Shown here piece after piece: positions 55,789 to 64,000 of a stretch of 64,000 bases of DNA (position 1 is its first letter; each line of letters starts with the position of its first letter). Location of the stretch: the NCBI GenBank assembly GCA_900472485.1, contig UCII01000007.1, positions 1-64,000 of the forward strand, in the 5' to 3' direction. The notes beneath the pieces were generated by a model. That model did not search any database, was not told the origin of the DNA, and saw only the letters and a program-made list of their open reading frames with translations. A program made the position numbers and the translations under genes. This DNA comes from Hyphomicrobiales bacterium (GTDB lineage: Bacteria > Pseudomonadota > Alphaproteobacteria > Rhizobiales > Rhizobiaceae).

Positions 55789-57024
55789 ATGCAACGTTCA
55801 GGCGAAAAGCAGCCGATCAATTTCGTCATTCTCACGATTTCGCTGCTTGCGGTCTGCTATAACTGCATCCTTGCCTTCATCAATCACAATATCACGCCGC
55901 TGACGCCGAGCGCGGTCGTCTTGTCCGAAATATTGCTGCAGGTCGCCGCTTTCACCTATCTGCTAACGAAAGGCATATATGAGGAGGACATAGCACCGCT
56001 CCTTTACCTGCTGCTGACGATCGTGCTGACGGTTTTCGTCATCGCCATCAACAAGCAGGCCTATATCGATCATCTCCGCAACGTGATGATCATTTTTGCC
56101 TTTTCAATCATGGGGCGGCTGGCCAACGAGCGCACCGTCAAGCTTGCTTTCAAGATTTCATGCTTCATCGTGCTTGCCGTGCTTGTGCTGGAAATCGTGT
56201 CGGTCAAGGAATATGTCGCGCTGTTCCATCCGGCCGAATATTTCCAGAATACGCGTGGCGTGCCGCCGGCGACCTACAGCGATATCGGCCTGTTTCGCGG
56301 TGCGCTCGGCTTCGAGGGCCGGTTTTCTTTCGGCCTGATCGACCACCGGTCGTCATCCATCTTCCTGGAGCAGGTCTCGCTCGCCAATTTCTGCGGCGTG
56401 ATGGTGCTGTATCTGATCAGCTTTTCCAATCGCCTGGGATTATTCGACCGTCTGCTATTCTTCTCGACGGTCGTGCTGATCCTGTTGACGAACGACACGC
56501 GCACGATGCTGATCTTCAGCCTCATCTGCGTGGCCGGCTACTTCATCTATCCCTGGCTCCCGAAGACGCTCGACCTGCTGACAATGCCCGGGATCATCGT
56601 TGTCGGCTTCGTCATTCACGCGCTCGAGCCGAGCGTGACGGGCGATAATTTCGTCGGGCGCATCAATGGCACGGTGAAAGCCTTCCTAGGCATGGATCTG
56701 CAGAGCACGATCGGCTTGCAGCTCGATCAGGTCGGCATCTTCTTCGACAGCGGATATGTCTACATCATCTATGGCGCCACGATCTTCGGCCTGATCCTGT
56801 TCTGGCTCTACGCCTCGCTCTATCCGGGCGGCGAGACGGTCAATCAGCGGCGCCTCGGCCATGCGCTTTCCCTTTTCCTCTTCCTCAATCTGATGATCGG
56901 CTCGACGGCCATCTTTTCCATGAAAACGGCCGGGCTCGTCTGGCTTCTTGTGGGATTCCTGAAATTCAACGAGGGAAGCCTGGCAAAACGGCCACAAGAG
57001 CTTTCGCTGGCAACCAGCGGCTGA
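55789..57024 (+). CDS. Wzy/O-antigen-polymerase-like membrane protein
   Basis: A 411-residue protein with about ten transmembrane helices and one larger periplasmic loop around residues 145-195 (KEYVALFHPAEYFQNTRGV...), the topology of Wzy polymerases and O-antigen ligases. No short catalytic motif defines the group, so the call rests on topology and position beside wzz and the GH5 gene. It would join repeat units on the periplasmic side of the inner membrane. Confidence 0.75.
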   Translation: MQRSGEKQPINFVILTISLLAVCYNCILAFINHNITPLTPSAVVLSEILLQVAAFTYLLTKGIYEEDIAPLLYLLLTIVLTVFVIAINKQAYIDHLRNVMIIFAFSIMGRLANERTVKLAFKISCFIVLAVLVLEIVSVKEYVALFHPAEYFQNTRGVPPATYSDIGLFRGALGFEGRFSFGLIDHRSSSIFLEQVSLANFCGVMVLYLISFSNRLGLFDRLLFFSTVVLILLTNDTRTMLIFSLICVAGYFIYPWLPKTLDLLTMPGIIVVGFVIHALEPSVTGDNFVGRINGTVKAFLGMDLQSTIGLQLDQVGIFFDSGYVYIIYGATIFGLILFWLYASLYPGGETVNQRRLGHALSLFLFLNLMIGSTAIFSMKTAGLVWLLVGFLKFNEGSLAKRPQELSLATSG

Positions 57025-57177
57025 GGCGGGGATACGCCGTTCGAAGACGCAACGGGAACGGCTTTTTGCCCGTCATCCTGCCTAAATATCCGTCGAAACA
57101 TGGCTGGGGGGAGGTATTTCCCAGACCTCCGATTTCATCTAAGCAGGCGGACATCCTCGGGATAGAAGAGAAGAGAC

Positions 57178-58062
57178 ATGACGAGCTATGTATTGACAGT
57201 TGCGTGCAAATCGACGCGCGGGATCGTTGCGGCGATATCGAACTATCTGGCCGGTGAGGGCTGCAACATCGTCGATTCCAGCCAGTTCGACGATCTCGAC
57301 ACCGGCATGTTCTTCATGCGCGTCTCCTTCATCTCCGAGGAGGGCGTCGGCGAGACGGCGCTTGCTGAAGGCTTCAAGCCGATCGCCGAGAAGTTCGCCA
57401 TGGACGTCGAGATCCACGATGCCAAGAAGCGCATGAAGGTGCTGCTGATGGTGTCGCGCTTCGGCCATTGCTTGAACGACCTGCTCTATCGCTGGAAGAT
57501 CGGTGCGTTGCCGATCGATATCGTCGGCGTCATCTCCAACCATTTCGATTACCAGAAGGTGGTGGTCAATCATGACATCCCCTTCCACCATATTCCGGTG
57601 ACCAAGGCCAACAAGCCGGAGGCGGAAGCCCGGATCATGGACGTGGTCGAGCAGACCGGCACCGAACTGATCGTGCTGGCGCGCTACATGCAGATCCTGT
57701 CGGATTCCATGTGCCAGAAGATGTCGGGCCGCATCATCAACATCCACCATTCCTTCCTGCCGTCCTTCAAGGGCGCCAACCCCTACAAGCAGGCCTATGA
57801 GCGCGGGGTGAAGCTGATCGGGGCGACGGCGCATTATGTGACGGCCGATCTCGACGAGGGTCCGATCATCGAGCAGGACACGGCGCGCATCACGCATGCG
57901 CAGTCTGCCGAGGACTATGTCTCGATCGGCCGCGATGTGGAGAGCCAGGTTCTCGCCCGCGCCATCCATGCGCATATCCATCATCGCAACTTCATCAATG
58001 GCAATCGCACCGTCGTCTTCCCGGCAAGCCCGGGATCCTATGCCTCAGAGCGCATGGGGTGA
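57178..58062 (+). CDS. purU: Formyltetrahydrofolate deformylase
   Basis: A 294-residue PurU: an N-terminal ACT domain (MTSYVLTVACKSTRGIVAAI, about 1-85) and a formyltransferase-like catalytic domain with NIHHSFLPSFKGANPYKQA and GATAHYVTADLDEGPIIEQD. It hydrolyses 10-formyltetrahydrofolate to formate and tetrahydrofolate in C1 balance and, in some bacteria, supplies formate to PurT. It stands alone on the plus strand. Confidence 0.96.
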   Translation: MTSYVLTVACKSTRGIVAAISNYLAGEGCNIVDSSQFDDLDTGMFFMRVSFISEEGVGETALAEGFKPIAEKFAMDVEIHDAKKRMKVLLMVSRFGHCLNDLLYRWKIGALPIDIVGVISNHFDYQKVVVNHDIPFHHIPVTKANKPEAEARIMDVVEQTGTELIVLARYMQILSDSMCQKMSGRIINIHHSFLPSFKGANPYKQAYERGVKLIGATAHYVTADLDEGPIIEQDTARITHAQSAEDYVSIGRDVESQVLARAIHAHIHHRNFINGNRTVVFPASPGSYASERMG

Positions 58063-58161
58063 GGCGCGAGCGCGCGATTTCGGCTGGCTTCTTTCCCTTT
58101 TCGCTCCGATACGCGATTTGATATCACCGGTATCGAATCGCCCGGAGATCGAGGAGGGGAC

Positions 58162-58713
58162 ATGTCATTCTACCGCAACGGCGCGCTGCTGCTGGCGGCG
58201 CTCCTGCTATCTGCGCCAGCATCCCATACCGAAATGTCGGAACAGGACCCTTCCAAGATCGATCTCGCCAAGCTGATCGAATGTGCGACCTACGACGTGC
58301 CGAGCTACAACAATTTCGCCCTATGGCTGACCGGGCCGGAACGCGCCACGGCCATGAAACAGCTCGGCATCAGCGAGCTGCCATCGGACAATCCGTTGCT
58401 GCGCGAATTCCAGCTTTCGATGCCTATGAGCGTTTTCGGGCGGCAGGCGAACAGGATCGCCTTCGCGTCCACCGGGCCGCTTGCCGTGCTTGACGAGGCA
58501 GATCCGCATCCACTCGCCAAGCAGCTTGGCGTGACAGCTACGATCGACCAGCCGAATAAGTTTCTCGGCGAAAAGGTCATTCTGTCGCGCAAGGACCAGC
58601 AGGAAAATTCGGACACCGTGCTTGAAACGCGCATCTCGCTGAACGTCTCCACTGTCGATACCCATCCCGATAAGACGCTGGCCGGTTGCAGCTATTCCAT
58701 CGAGGTCGAATAG
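58162..58713 (+). CDS. Secreted hypothetical protein
   Basis: A 183-residue protein with a signal peptide (GALLLAALLLSAPASHT) and a mixed mature region. I recognise no domain. Two Cys (LIECATYD and AGCSYS) may form a disulphide. A strong GAGGAGGGG site precedes ATG 58162. It lies 99 bp after purU, on the same strand, with no evident functional link. Confidence 0.78.
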   Translation: MSFYRNGALLLAALLLSAPASHTEMSEQDPSKIDLAKLIECATYDVPSYNNFALWLTGPERATAMKQLGISELPSDNPLLREFQLSMPMSVFGRQANRIAFASTGPLAVLDEADPHPLAKQLGVTATIDQPNKFLGEKVILSRKDQQENSDTVLETRISLNVSTVDTHPDKTLAGCSYSIEVE

Positions 58714-58847
58714 GCTGTTATGCCTAGCCGGCTGCATTCTGCGGCCTATCTTCCTCCTCACGCTCGACTACCCTATCTGTTTTGGGTAATTTTCTTTAGG
58801 ATGGAATGGTTTAGTGTCGATGCGAATGAACCGTCCGGGGGGATGCC

Positions 58848-61775
58848 ATGGCCGACGCCACGCTCGTAAACCGTATGCAACTGCCGAGACCGGACGTGAC
58901 GCCGGAGGAGGCGGCCGAGATCCTGCAGACGCATTACGGTCTGAGCGGAACGCTGACCGAGCTCGGCAGTCAGCAGGACCGCAACTACCGCATCGATGCC
59001 GGCGATAATGCCTATGTGCTGAAGATTTGCCGGGCGGAATACGAGCTGGTCGAGCTCGAGGCGCAGAATGCCGCGATCCGCCATCTGCACGCCAAGCCAG
59101 ATGCGCCGCGCGTGCCCGAGGTCATCCCCTCACTGAATGGCCGCGATATCCTCGCCACCACTCTCCGCGAGCAGGATTACCTCGTCCGGCTGCTCCGCTT
59201 TCTCCCCGGCCAGACGCTGACGCGGCGCAACTACCTGCCGCAGGCTTCCGTGGCCGGACTCGGCGCGCTTTCGGCCAAGCTTGCCCGCGATCTTGCCGAT
59301 TTCGATCATCCCGGCCTGCACCGCAGCCTGCAATGGGACCTGCGACGGGCGGGACCAGTTGCCGTGCAGCTGCTGTCTGCCATAACCGATCACGAGGCGC
59401 GCGACCGCATCGCCAAGGCGATGGTGGCAGCCGTCAAGCGCATCCAGCCGCTTGCGAGCCAATTGCGCGTGCAGCCCGTGCATCACGATGTCACTGACGA
59501 CAATGTCGTCAGCCATCCCGATGCGCATGGACAGCTCGTGCCCGATGGCGTCATCGACTTCGGGGATATCATCCAGGGCTGGCTGGTGGGCGATCTTGCC
59601 GTCACCTGTGCGTCGCTGTTACATCACGCAGGCGGCAACCCCTTCCATATCCTTCCGGCGATCAAGGCCTATCACGCGGTCTATCCGCTGGAGGAAGTCG
59701 AAGCCAAAGCCCTGTGGCCGCTGATCGTCGCGCGGGCCGTCATCCTCACCGCCAGCACCGAGCAGCAGCTCGCCATCGATCCCGACAATGACTATGTGCG
59801 CGGCAATCTCGATTTCGAACGCGAAATCTTCGATGTCGCAACCGAGGCGCAGCCGGATGTGATGGAAGCGGCGATCCTGCGGACGATCGGTTTCGATGTC
59901 GATCCGATCGTGACCGACGGCTGGTCGCCGCTGCTGCCCGACATCGACCCCTCGCAGATTGCCGCCATCGATCTTTCCGTCACCGGGCCTGACTTCACGG
60001 ATGGCAACTGGCAGAAACCGGATATGGACTGGCGGCTGCTTGCCCAGGCGGCAATCGCCTCCGGGACTGCGGCAACGCGCTATGGTGAATTCCGCCTGTC
60101 TCTCGCTGCGCCGCTTAACATGATGCCGCCGCAGAATTTTGCCCTGCATTGCGATATCTGCCTGCCGGCTGGCGCGACGGTTGCGGCCCCCTTCCCTGGC
60201 CTTCTGCAACGGCAGGGTCAGCATTTCGTGCTGGTCGGTGACGAAATCAGCCTGCATCTCGACGGTATCGAGAGTGCTCTCGAGGACGGAGCGGCCGTCG
60301 AGCAAGGTGCGACACTGGGGACGATCGGCAGCGAGGGTTCGGCAATCGGAGGACTGCGCATCCAGCTTTGCCGCGTGCCCGGCCTTGTGCCGCCGCTTTT
60401 TGCGACGGCGGATCAGGCAGAGGGGTGGTCGGCCGTCTCCCCCTCGCCCGCCGCTCTTTTGAACCCGGCCTGCGAGGCGCCGCGGCCGGACGCTTCCGTG
60501 CTGCTTTCCCTGCGCAATGCCCATTTCGCCAAGCCGCAAAAGCATTATTACGAGCTCCCGCCGCAGATCGAGCGCGGCTGGCGCGAATTCCTGTTCGACA
60601 TGCAGGGGCGCTGCTACCTCGACATGGTCAACAACGTGACGACGCTTGGCCACGCCCATCCGCGCCTGACGGCAGCGATCGCCCGGCAATGGTCTCGCCT
60701 CAATACCAACTCCCGCTTCCATTATGCCAGCGTTACCGAACTCTCCGAGCGGCTGGCAACGCTGGCACCTGAAGGACTCGACAGCGTCTTCCTCGTCAAT
60801 AGCGGCTCGGAAGCCAATGATCTGGCGATCCGCCTTGCCTGGGCGCACACGGCCAAGAGAAACATGCTCTGCCTGCTGGAGGCCTATCACGGCTGGACGG
60901 TTGCAAGCGACGCCGTCTCCACCTCGATTGCCGACAATCCGCAGGCGCTGACGACACGGCCGGACTGGGTGCACCCCGTCCTCTCGCCGAATACCTATCG
61001 CGGGCCGTTCCGCGGCCCGGATTCTGCTCCGCATTATCTCGGCGACGTCACAGCGAAACTGCGAGCGATCGACGAAAAGGGCGACGGCCTTGCCGGCTTC
61101 ATCGCCGAACCGGTCTATGGCAATGCCGGCGGCATCGCGCTGCCGCATGGCTATCTCGCCGGCGTCTATGATGCCGTGCGCCAGCGCGGCGGCCTTTGCA
61201 TCGCCGACGAAGTGCAGATCGGCTACGGCCGGCTCGGCGAGCACTTCTGGGGTTTCGAAACGCAAGGCGTCACACCCGACATCATCACCATCGCCAAGGG
61301 CATGGGCAACGGTCATCCGCTTGGCGCCGTCATCACCCGCCGCGAGATCGCCGAATCGCTGGAAAAGGAAGGCTATTTCTTCTCCTCCGCCGGCGGCAGC
61401 CCCGTCAGCTGTGTCGTCGGTCTCACAGTTCTCGATATCCTCAAGGATGAGAATCTGCAGGAAAATGCCCGCGTCATCGGTGACCGGCTGAAGGCCGGGC
61501 TGATCGCTCTCATGGATCGATTCCCGTTGATCGGCGCCGTGCATGGCACTGGGCTTTATCTCGGCGTGGAATTCGTGCGCGACCGCGACGGCCTGACGCC
61601 GGCGACCGAAGAAACGGCTGCGATCTGCGAGCACCTGCTCGATCTCGGGGTCATCATGCAGCCGACCGGCGATCACTTGAACGTGTTGAAGATCAAGCCG
61701 CCGCTATGCCTCGCAGCCGAGAGCGCCGATTTCTTCGTGAAGGCCCTGGAAAAAGTGCTTGAGGCTGGATTTTGA
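58848..61775 (+). CDS. Three-part fusion: APH-type kinase, lysostaphin-fold-like middle, class III aminotransferase/phospho-lyase
   Basis: A 975-residue fusion. Residues about 30-330 form an aminoglycoside-phosphotransferase-type kinase with the catalytic loop HHDVTDDN (Asp214, Asn219) and the metal Asp237 in IDFGDI. Residues about 390-550 resemble the barrel-sandwich region of M23 peptidases but lack visible zinc ligands. Residues about 560-975 are a class III PLP enzyme with DEVQIGYGRLG and the PLP Lys817 in TIAKGMGNG. Fusions of this sort are related to the eukaryotic hydroxylysine kinase and phospho-lyase pair, so it may phosphorylate a hydroxyamine and then eliminate phosphate. The substrate is inferred, not proven. 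Confidence 0.9.
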   Translation: MADATLVNRMQLPRPDVTPEEAAEILQTHYGLSGTLTELGSQQDRNYRIDAGDNAYVLKICRAEYELVELEAQNAAIRHLHAKPDAPRVPEVIPSLNGRDILATTLREQDYLVRLLRFLPGQTLTRRNYLPQASVAGLGALSAKLARDLADFDHPGLHRSLQWDLRRAGPVAVQLLSAITDHEARDRIAKAMVAAVKRIQPLASQLRVQPVHHDVTDDNVVSHPDAHGQLVPDGVIDFGDIIQGWLVGDLAVTCASLLHHAGGNPFHILPAIKAYHAVYPLEEVEAKALWPLIVARAVILTASTEQQLAIDPDNDYVRGNLDFEREIFDVATEAQPDVMEAAILRTIGFDVDPIVTDGWSPLLPDIDPSQIAAIDLSVTGPDFTDGNWQKPDMDWRLLAQAAIASGTAATRYGEFRLSLAAPLNMMPPQNFALHCDICLPAGATVAAPFPGLLQRQGQHFVLVGDEISLHLDGIESALEDGAAVEQGATLGTIGSEGSAIGGLRIQLCRVPGLVPPLFATADQAEGWSAVSPSPAALLNPACEAPRPDASVLLSLRNAHFAKPQKHYYELPPQIERGWREFLFDMQGRCYLDMVNNVTTLGHAHPRLTAAIARQWSRLNTNSRFHYASVTELSERLATLAPEGLDSVFLVNSGSEANDLAIRLAWAHTAKRNMLCLLEAYHGWTVASDAVSTSIADNPQALTTRPDWVHPVLSPNTYRGPFRGPDSAPHYLGDVTAKLRAIDEKGDGLAGFIAEPVYGNAGGIALPHGYLAGVYDAVRQRGGLCIADEVQIGYGRLGEHFWGFETQGVTPDIITIAKGMGNGHPLGAVITRREIAESLEKEGYFFSSAGGSPVSCVVGLTVLDILKDENLQENARVIGDRLKAGLIALMDRFPLIGAVHGTGLYLGVEFVRDRDGLTPATEETAAICEHLLDLGVIMQPTGDHLNVLKIKPPLCLAAESADFFVKALEKVLEAGF

Positions 61776-62281
61776 CGTTCTCGTCACGCCGTTAACCATT
61801 GAGGTGTTTTAGCGGCGGGTGAATTTTATGCGGCCGGGGCATTGTCGAATCTCGCGCCAGTTCCTATCTGTTGCTCGGTGATCGGCGAGCCGTACCGACA
61901 CGGATAGCAATACGAAGGTTTTAAGACAACCTTCCCCGCAATCCGCCAGGTTCGGAATTTTATTTTCCCGATCGTCGATATTTTGACATCTTTCGGAATA
62001 TGTTTCTGAGGATGCAATTGCTATTATCTACTAATATAGTGGATAATGGTACACTCACTGCGGGTTCCGCAACTGGGGCCCTAACAAGTACAACGCCAAT
62101 TGAGGAAGACATGCTGAATAGAAAAGCCATTGCTTCGTTCCTTGGGCGGCCCGTGCTTGGCAATGACCGTTCGGGCGCGCTCTCCCGCCCGTGCTGTCGA
62201 ATGTGACGTTCGTCCTCCTTCCCGGAATAAGACAGTCAATTCGCCATGTCTGCGCCGTTCGTGCGCAGAGGGAGTCTATTT
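61776..62281. other. Intergenic region, 506 bp
   Basis: The gap is less G+C-rich than its surroundings. It holds a lone CtrA-type half site TTAACCAT (61792-61799), an operator-like inverted repeat (62023-62047) and a small hairpin (TGCGG-GTT-CCGCA, 62056-62068). A 31-codon frame from ATG 62111 to 62206 has a GAGGAAG site but a composition I cannot assign; it is not called as a gene. No RNA gene was recognised. Confidence 0.5.
62023..62047. promoter_or_regulatory. Operator-like inverted repeat
   Basis: ATTATCTAC and GTGGATAAT are 9-bp arms with one mismatch, separated by TAATATA. Position in an A/T-rich stretch of the gap suggests a regulator site or promoter, with no clear target other than the small gene at 62282. 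Confidence 0.4.
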
Positions 62282-62476
62282 ATGAAGAAGCAAGTCATCG
62301 AATACGCCGGCGTCCCCGTCGGCATCGTCGTTCCCGATCAGGATCGGCTCAAGTTCATCGCTGTAAAATATCATGTCCATGATCTGGACGAACAGCATTT
62401 CAGAAATGCGGACGAAGTGAAGCTTGCGATCCGCGACCTTCTTTCCCGCCAGCAGGCAAAACCGATCCATGTTTGA
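62282..62476 (+). CDS. 64-residue hypothetical protein
   Basis: A small soluble protein that starts MKKQVIEYAGVPVGIVVPDQ and ends in a charged helix (NADEVKLAIRDLLSRQQ). AGAGGGA lies 10 or so bases before ATG 62282, and a hairpin plus T-rich tail follows 46 bp after the stop, so it looks like a complete small transcription unit. I recognise no domain. Confidence 0.7.
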   Translation: MKKQVIEYAGVPVGIVVPDQDRLKFIAVKYHVHDLDEQHFRNADEVKLAIRDLLSRQQAKPIHV

Positions 62477-62521
62477 TGGGTCGGCTCGCCTAAGCTCTTA
62501 CCCAATCCCATCGCCAGCCCT

Positions 62522-62557
62522 CACCCTTTGATAAAATCAGGGTGGGGGTTTCTTTAT
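62522..62557 (+). terminator. Terminator after the 64-residue protein gene
   Basis: CACCC/GGGTG and TGAT/ATCA form a stem with a two-base bulge and an AAA loop, followed by GGGGTTTCTTTATTT. Confidence 0.6.
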
Positions 62558-62737
62558 TTGAGGCCATCGCATGGCTTTTTCCGAAGGAAGCTTCCGCCGG
62601 CTCCTTGTGAAACGCCGAAGCTCCAAAGCCTCCAGTCCCGGACCGCTTGGGTTGAACAAACCCATCTTGTCTTTTTCCCCTCTTTACGATCCTATCGCCA
62701 TGACGACCTCGCGTTGTAAACGGCGAAGGATTTTTCA

Positions 62738-63736
62738 TTGGCTGACCTCTTCAATCTCCTGACCGATGTCGAAGGCGTCGCTGTCGGTCACTCGACCGAT
62801 CTGGCGCTTGGCTCGGGCGTCACCGCCATCGTCTTCGATGAGCCGGCTATTGCCTCCTGCACCGTTCTCGGCGGCGCGCCGGGTGGGCGGGATACTGCAT
62901 TGCTGGACCCGGCTATGACTGTCGGTACGGTGGATGCTCTCGTACTCTCAGGCGGCTCGGCCTTCGGGCTCGATGCCGCCGGCGGCGTGCAGGCAGGCTT
63001 GAGGGAAATCGGTCGAGGCCTAAAGGTTGGCGATGCGCTGGTGCCGATCGTGCCGCAGGCGATTTTGTTCGATCTGATCAACGGCGGCAACAAGGATTGG
63101 GGATTGCACTCGCCCTATCGCGACATGGGATATGCCGCCTTCAAGGCCGCAGATAAAGGGCCGTTTGCGCTTGGAAGCGTCGGCGCCGGCACCGGTGCCA
63201 CGACGGCAACGGTCAAGGGCGGGCTCGGCTCGGCAAGCGCCGTCAGCAGCCAGGGATACAGGATCGCCGCCATCGTCGCCGTCAATGCACTCGGCTCCGC
63301 CACCATCGGCGACGGCCCGCATTTCTGGGCGGCTCCCTTCGAGCAAAATGGCGAATTCGGCGGCCTCGGCATGCCGCAGGTGGTCGATTCGCGCCTGCGG
63401 CTGAAGGGCACCAATATCACCGCCACGACTATCGGAGCCGTCGTCACCGACGCCCAGTTGACCAAGGCGGAGGCGCATCGCCTGTCCATCTCAGCCCATG
63501 ACGGCTTCGCCCGGGCGCTCCTGCCGACGCATCTGCCGCTCGACGGCGATACCGTGTTTGCCGCCTCTACCGGCAAGCATTCCCGCGACGATATGCCTGG
63601 TTTCATGGAGCTTTGCCACCTCGCCGCTATCGTCATGGCGCGCGCCATCGCCCGCGGCGTCTATGAAGCGACGGCGCTGCCGATTGAAGGCGGACAGCCC
63701 GCATGGCGGGACCGCTTCGCCAAAACCGGCATCTAG
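62738..63736 (+). CDS. P1 family peptidase (DmpA/BapA-like aminopeptidase)
   Basis: A 332-residue self-processing peptidase of family S58/P1. It begins with the VEGVAVGHSTD strand, has GGSAFGLDAAGGVQ and the region NITATTIGAVVTDAQ, where Thr230 aligns with the nucleophile exposed by autocleavage in DmpA. Members release N-terminal D- or L-amino acids or beta-amino acids from short peptides. TTG 62738 is the start: GAAGGA lies 7 nt upstream. A LysR gene follows 15 bp later and may regulate it. Confidence 0.92.
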   Translation: MADLFNLLTDVEGVAVGHSTDLALGSGVTAIVFDEPAIASCTVLGGAPGGRDTALLDPAMTVGTVDALVLSGGSAFGLDAAGGVQAGLREIGRGLKVGDALVPIVPQAILFDLINGGNKDWGLHSPYRDMGYAAFKAADKGPFALGSVGAGTGATTATVKGGLGSASAVSSQGYRIAAIVAVNALGSATIGDGPHFWAAPFEQNGEFGGLGMPQVVDSRLRLKGTNITATTIGAVVTDAQLTKAEAHRLSISAHDGFARALLPTHLPLDGDTVFAASTGKHSRDDMPGFMELCHLAAIVMARAIARGVYEATALPIEGGQPAWRDRFAKTGI

Positions 63737-63751
63737 CGGGAGGTTCCGCGC

Positions 63752-64000
63752 ATGCAGATCCGCGCGCTGATCTATTTCGACGAACTGGTGCGCACCAATT
63801 CGATGCGCCAGGCGGCCGAAAACCTGAACGTGGCGCCGACGGCCATCAGCCGTCAGATCGAGAACCTCGAATATCACTTCGGCACGCAGCTGGTCGAGCG
63901 CAGTGCCCGCGGCATCAAATTGACCGCTGCCGGCGAATTGTTGGCGGAGCGCGCCGGCCGGACGTTGCGCGAGCTCGATCATGTTCATCAGTTGATCGAA
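63752..64000 (+). CDS. LysR family transcriptional regulator, 3' end outside the window
   Basis: The first 83 codons are present. They form a LysR helix-turn-helix: FDELVRTNSMRQAAENLNVA, PTAISRQIENLEYHFG and LVERSARGIKLTAAG. GGGAGG precedes ATG 63752. It follows the P1 peptidase by 15 bp on the same strand and is probably co-transcribed with it. The effector domain is beyond the window. Confidence 0.9.
   Translation, partial: MQIRALIYFDELVRTNSMRQAAENLNVAPTAISRQIENLEYHFGTQLVERSARGIKLTAAGELLAERAGRTLRELDHVHQLIE

Noticed and set aside
59619..61676. Minus-strand open frame of 685 codons over the kinase-aminotransferase fusion
   Set aside because: Antisense to intact catalytic motifs on the plus strand, with no recognisable fold or ribosome binding site.
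61792..61799. TTAACCAT after the fusion gene as a CtrA promoter
   Set aside because: A single half site with no full TTAA-N7-TTAA nearby and no gene start at a suitable distance; chance occurrence is likely.
62111..62206. 31-codon frame with GAGGAAG upstream
   Set aside because: No conserved feature and a Cys/Arg-rich end typical of chance frames; left as part of the intergenic description.

Overview
The window reads as chromosomal DNA of a Rhizobiales bacterium, most likely the family Rhizobiaceae (Rhizobium or a close relative). The grounds are the protein families (MbfA ferritin-like iron exporter under an Irr-type box, BA14K, DUF982, BTLCP transglutaminase-like, GlxA-type AraC regulators), high G+C with rhizobial codon use, several copies of dispersed intergenic palindromes that I recognise from rhizobial genomes, EcfG-type (GGAAC-N16/17-CGTT) promoters and TTAA-N7-TTAA CtrA-type boxes. 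No prophage, IS element, CRISPR array, rRNA gene or replication origin was seen. One tRNA gene is present (Leu, anticodon CAG).

Layout. 1-7.2 kb: small metabolic genes (a Gfo/Idh/MocA dehydrogenase, cysteine hydrolase plus GlxA regulator, two aldo/keto reductases, GNAT, an M15-like protein, LysR). 7.4-15.5 kb: a 1840-residue alpha-2-macroglobulin followed 9 bp later by PbpC, the usual bacterial envelope-defence and peptidoglycan pair. 15.8-21.1 kb: translation genes on the minus strand (pheT, pheS, rplT, rpmI and infC, the last with an AUU start). 21.4-30.6 kb: accessory genes: hydrolase, BTLCP, a small duplicated stress-type protein, mbfA, a group III truncated globin, a DUF308 membrane protein with a divergent TetR regulator and twin operators, a transporter, a deacetylase-like enzyme, a HAD protein, and a GNAT/XRE-cupin pair. 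30.8-38.9 kb: lepA, GFA protein, a glutamine amidotransferase, a selenoprotein-W-like protein, BA14K, a phosphomannomutase-like enzyme, tRNA-Leu, three tiny proteins and an SDR.

38.9-48.8 kb looks like one catabolic locus: an RpiR regulator, an NTF2-like protein, an M81 (MlrC-type) peptidase and a D-threonine-aldolase-fold enzyme face a five-gene operon of a Gfo/Idh dehydrogenase and a complete CUT1-type ABC importer. The same A/T-rich motif recurs in both control regions. The substrate is unknown; this is the best candidate here for an undescribed system.

49.5-57.0 kb is a surface-polysaccharide region: GT25 glycosyltransferase, a CapD/WbpM-type sugar-nucleotide enzyme, a Wzz/GumC chain-length protein, a secreted GH5 glycanase and a Wzy-like membrane protein. 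57.2-64 kb holds purU, a secreted hypothetical protein, a 975-residue fusion of an APH-type kinase, a lysostaphin-fold-like middle region and a class III aminotransferase, a small protein, a P1-family peptidase and the start of a LysR regulator cut by the window edge.
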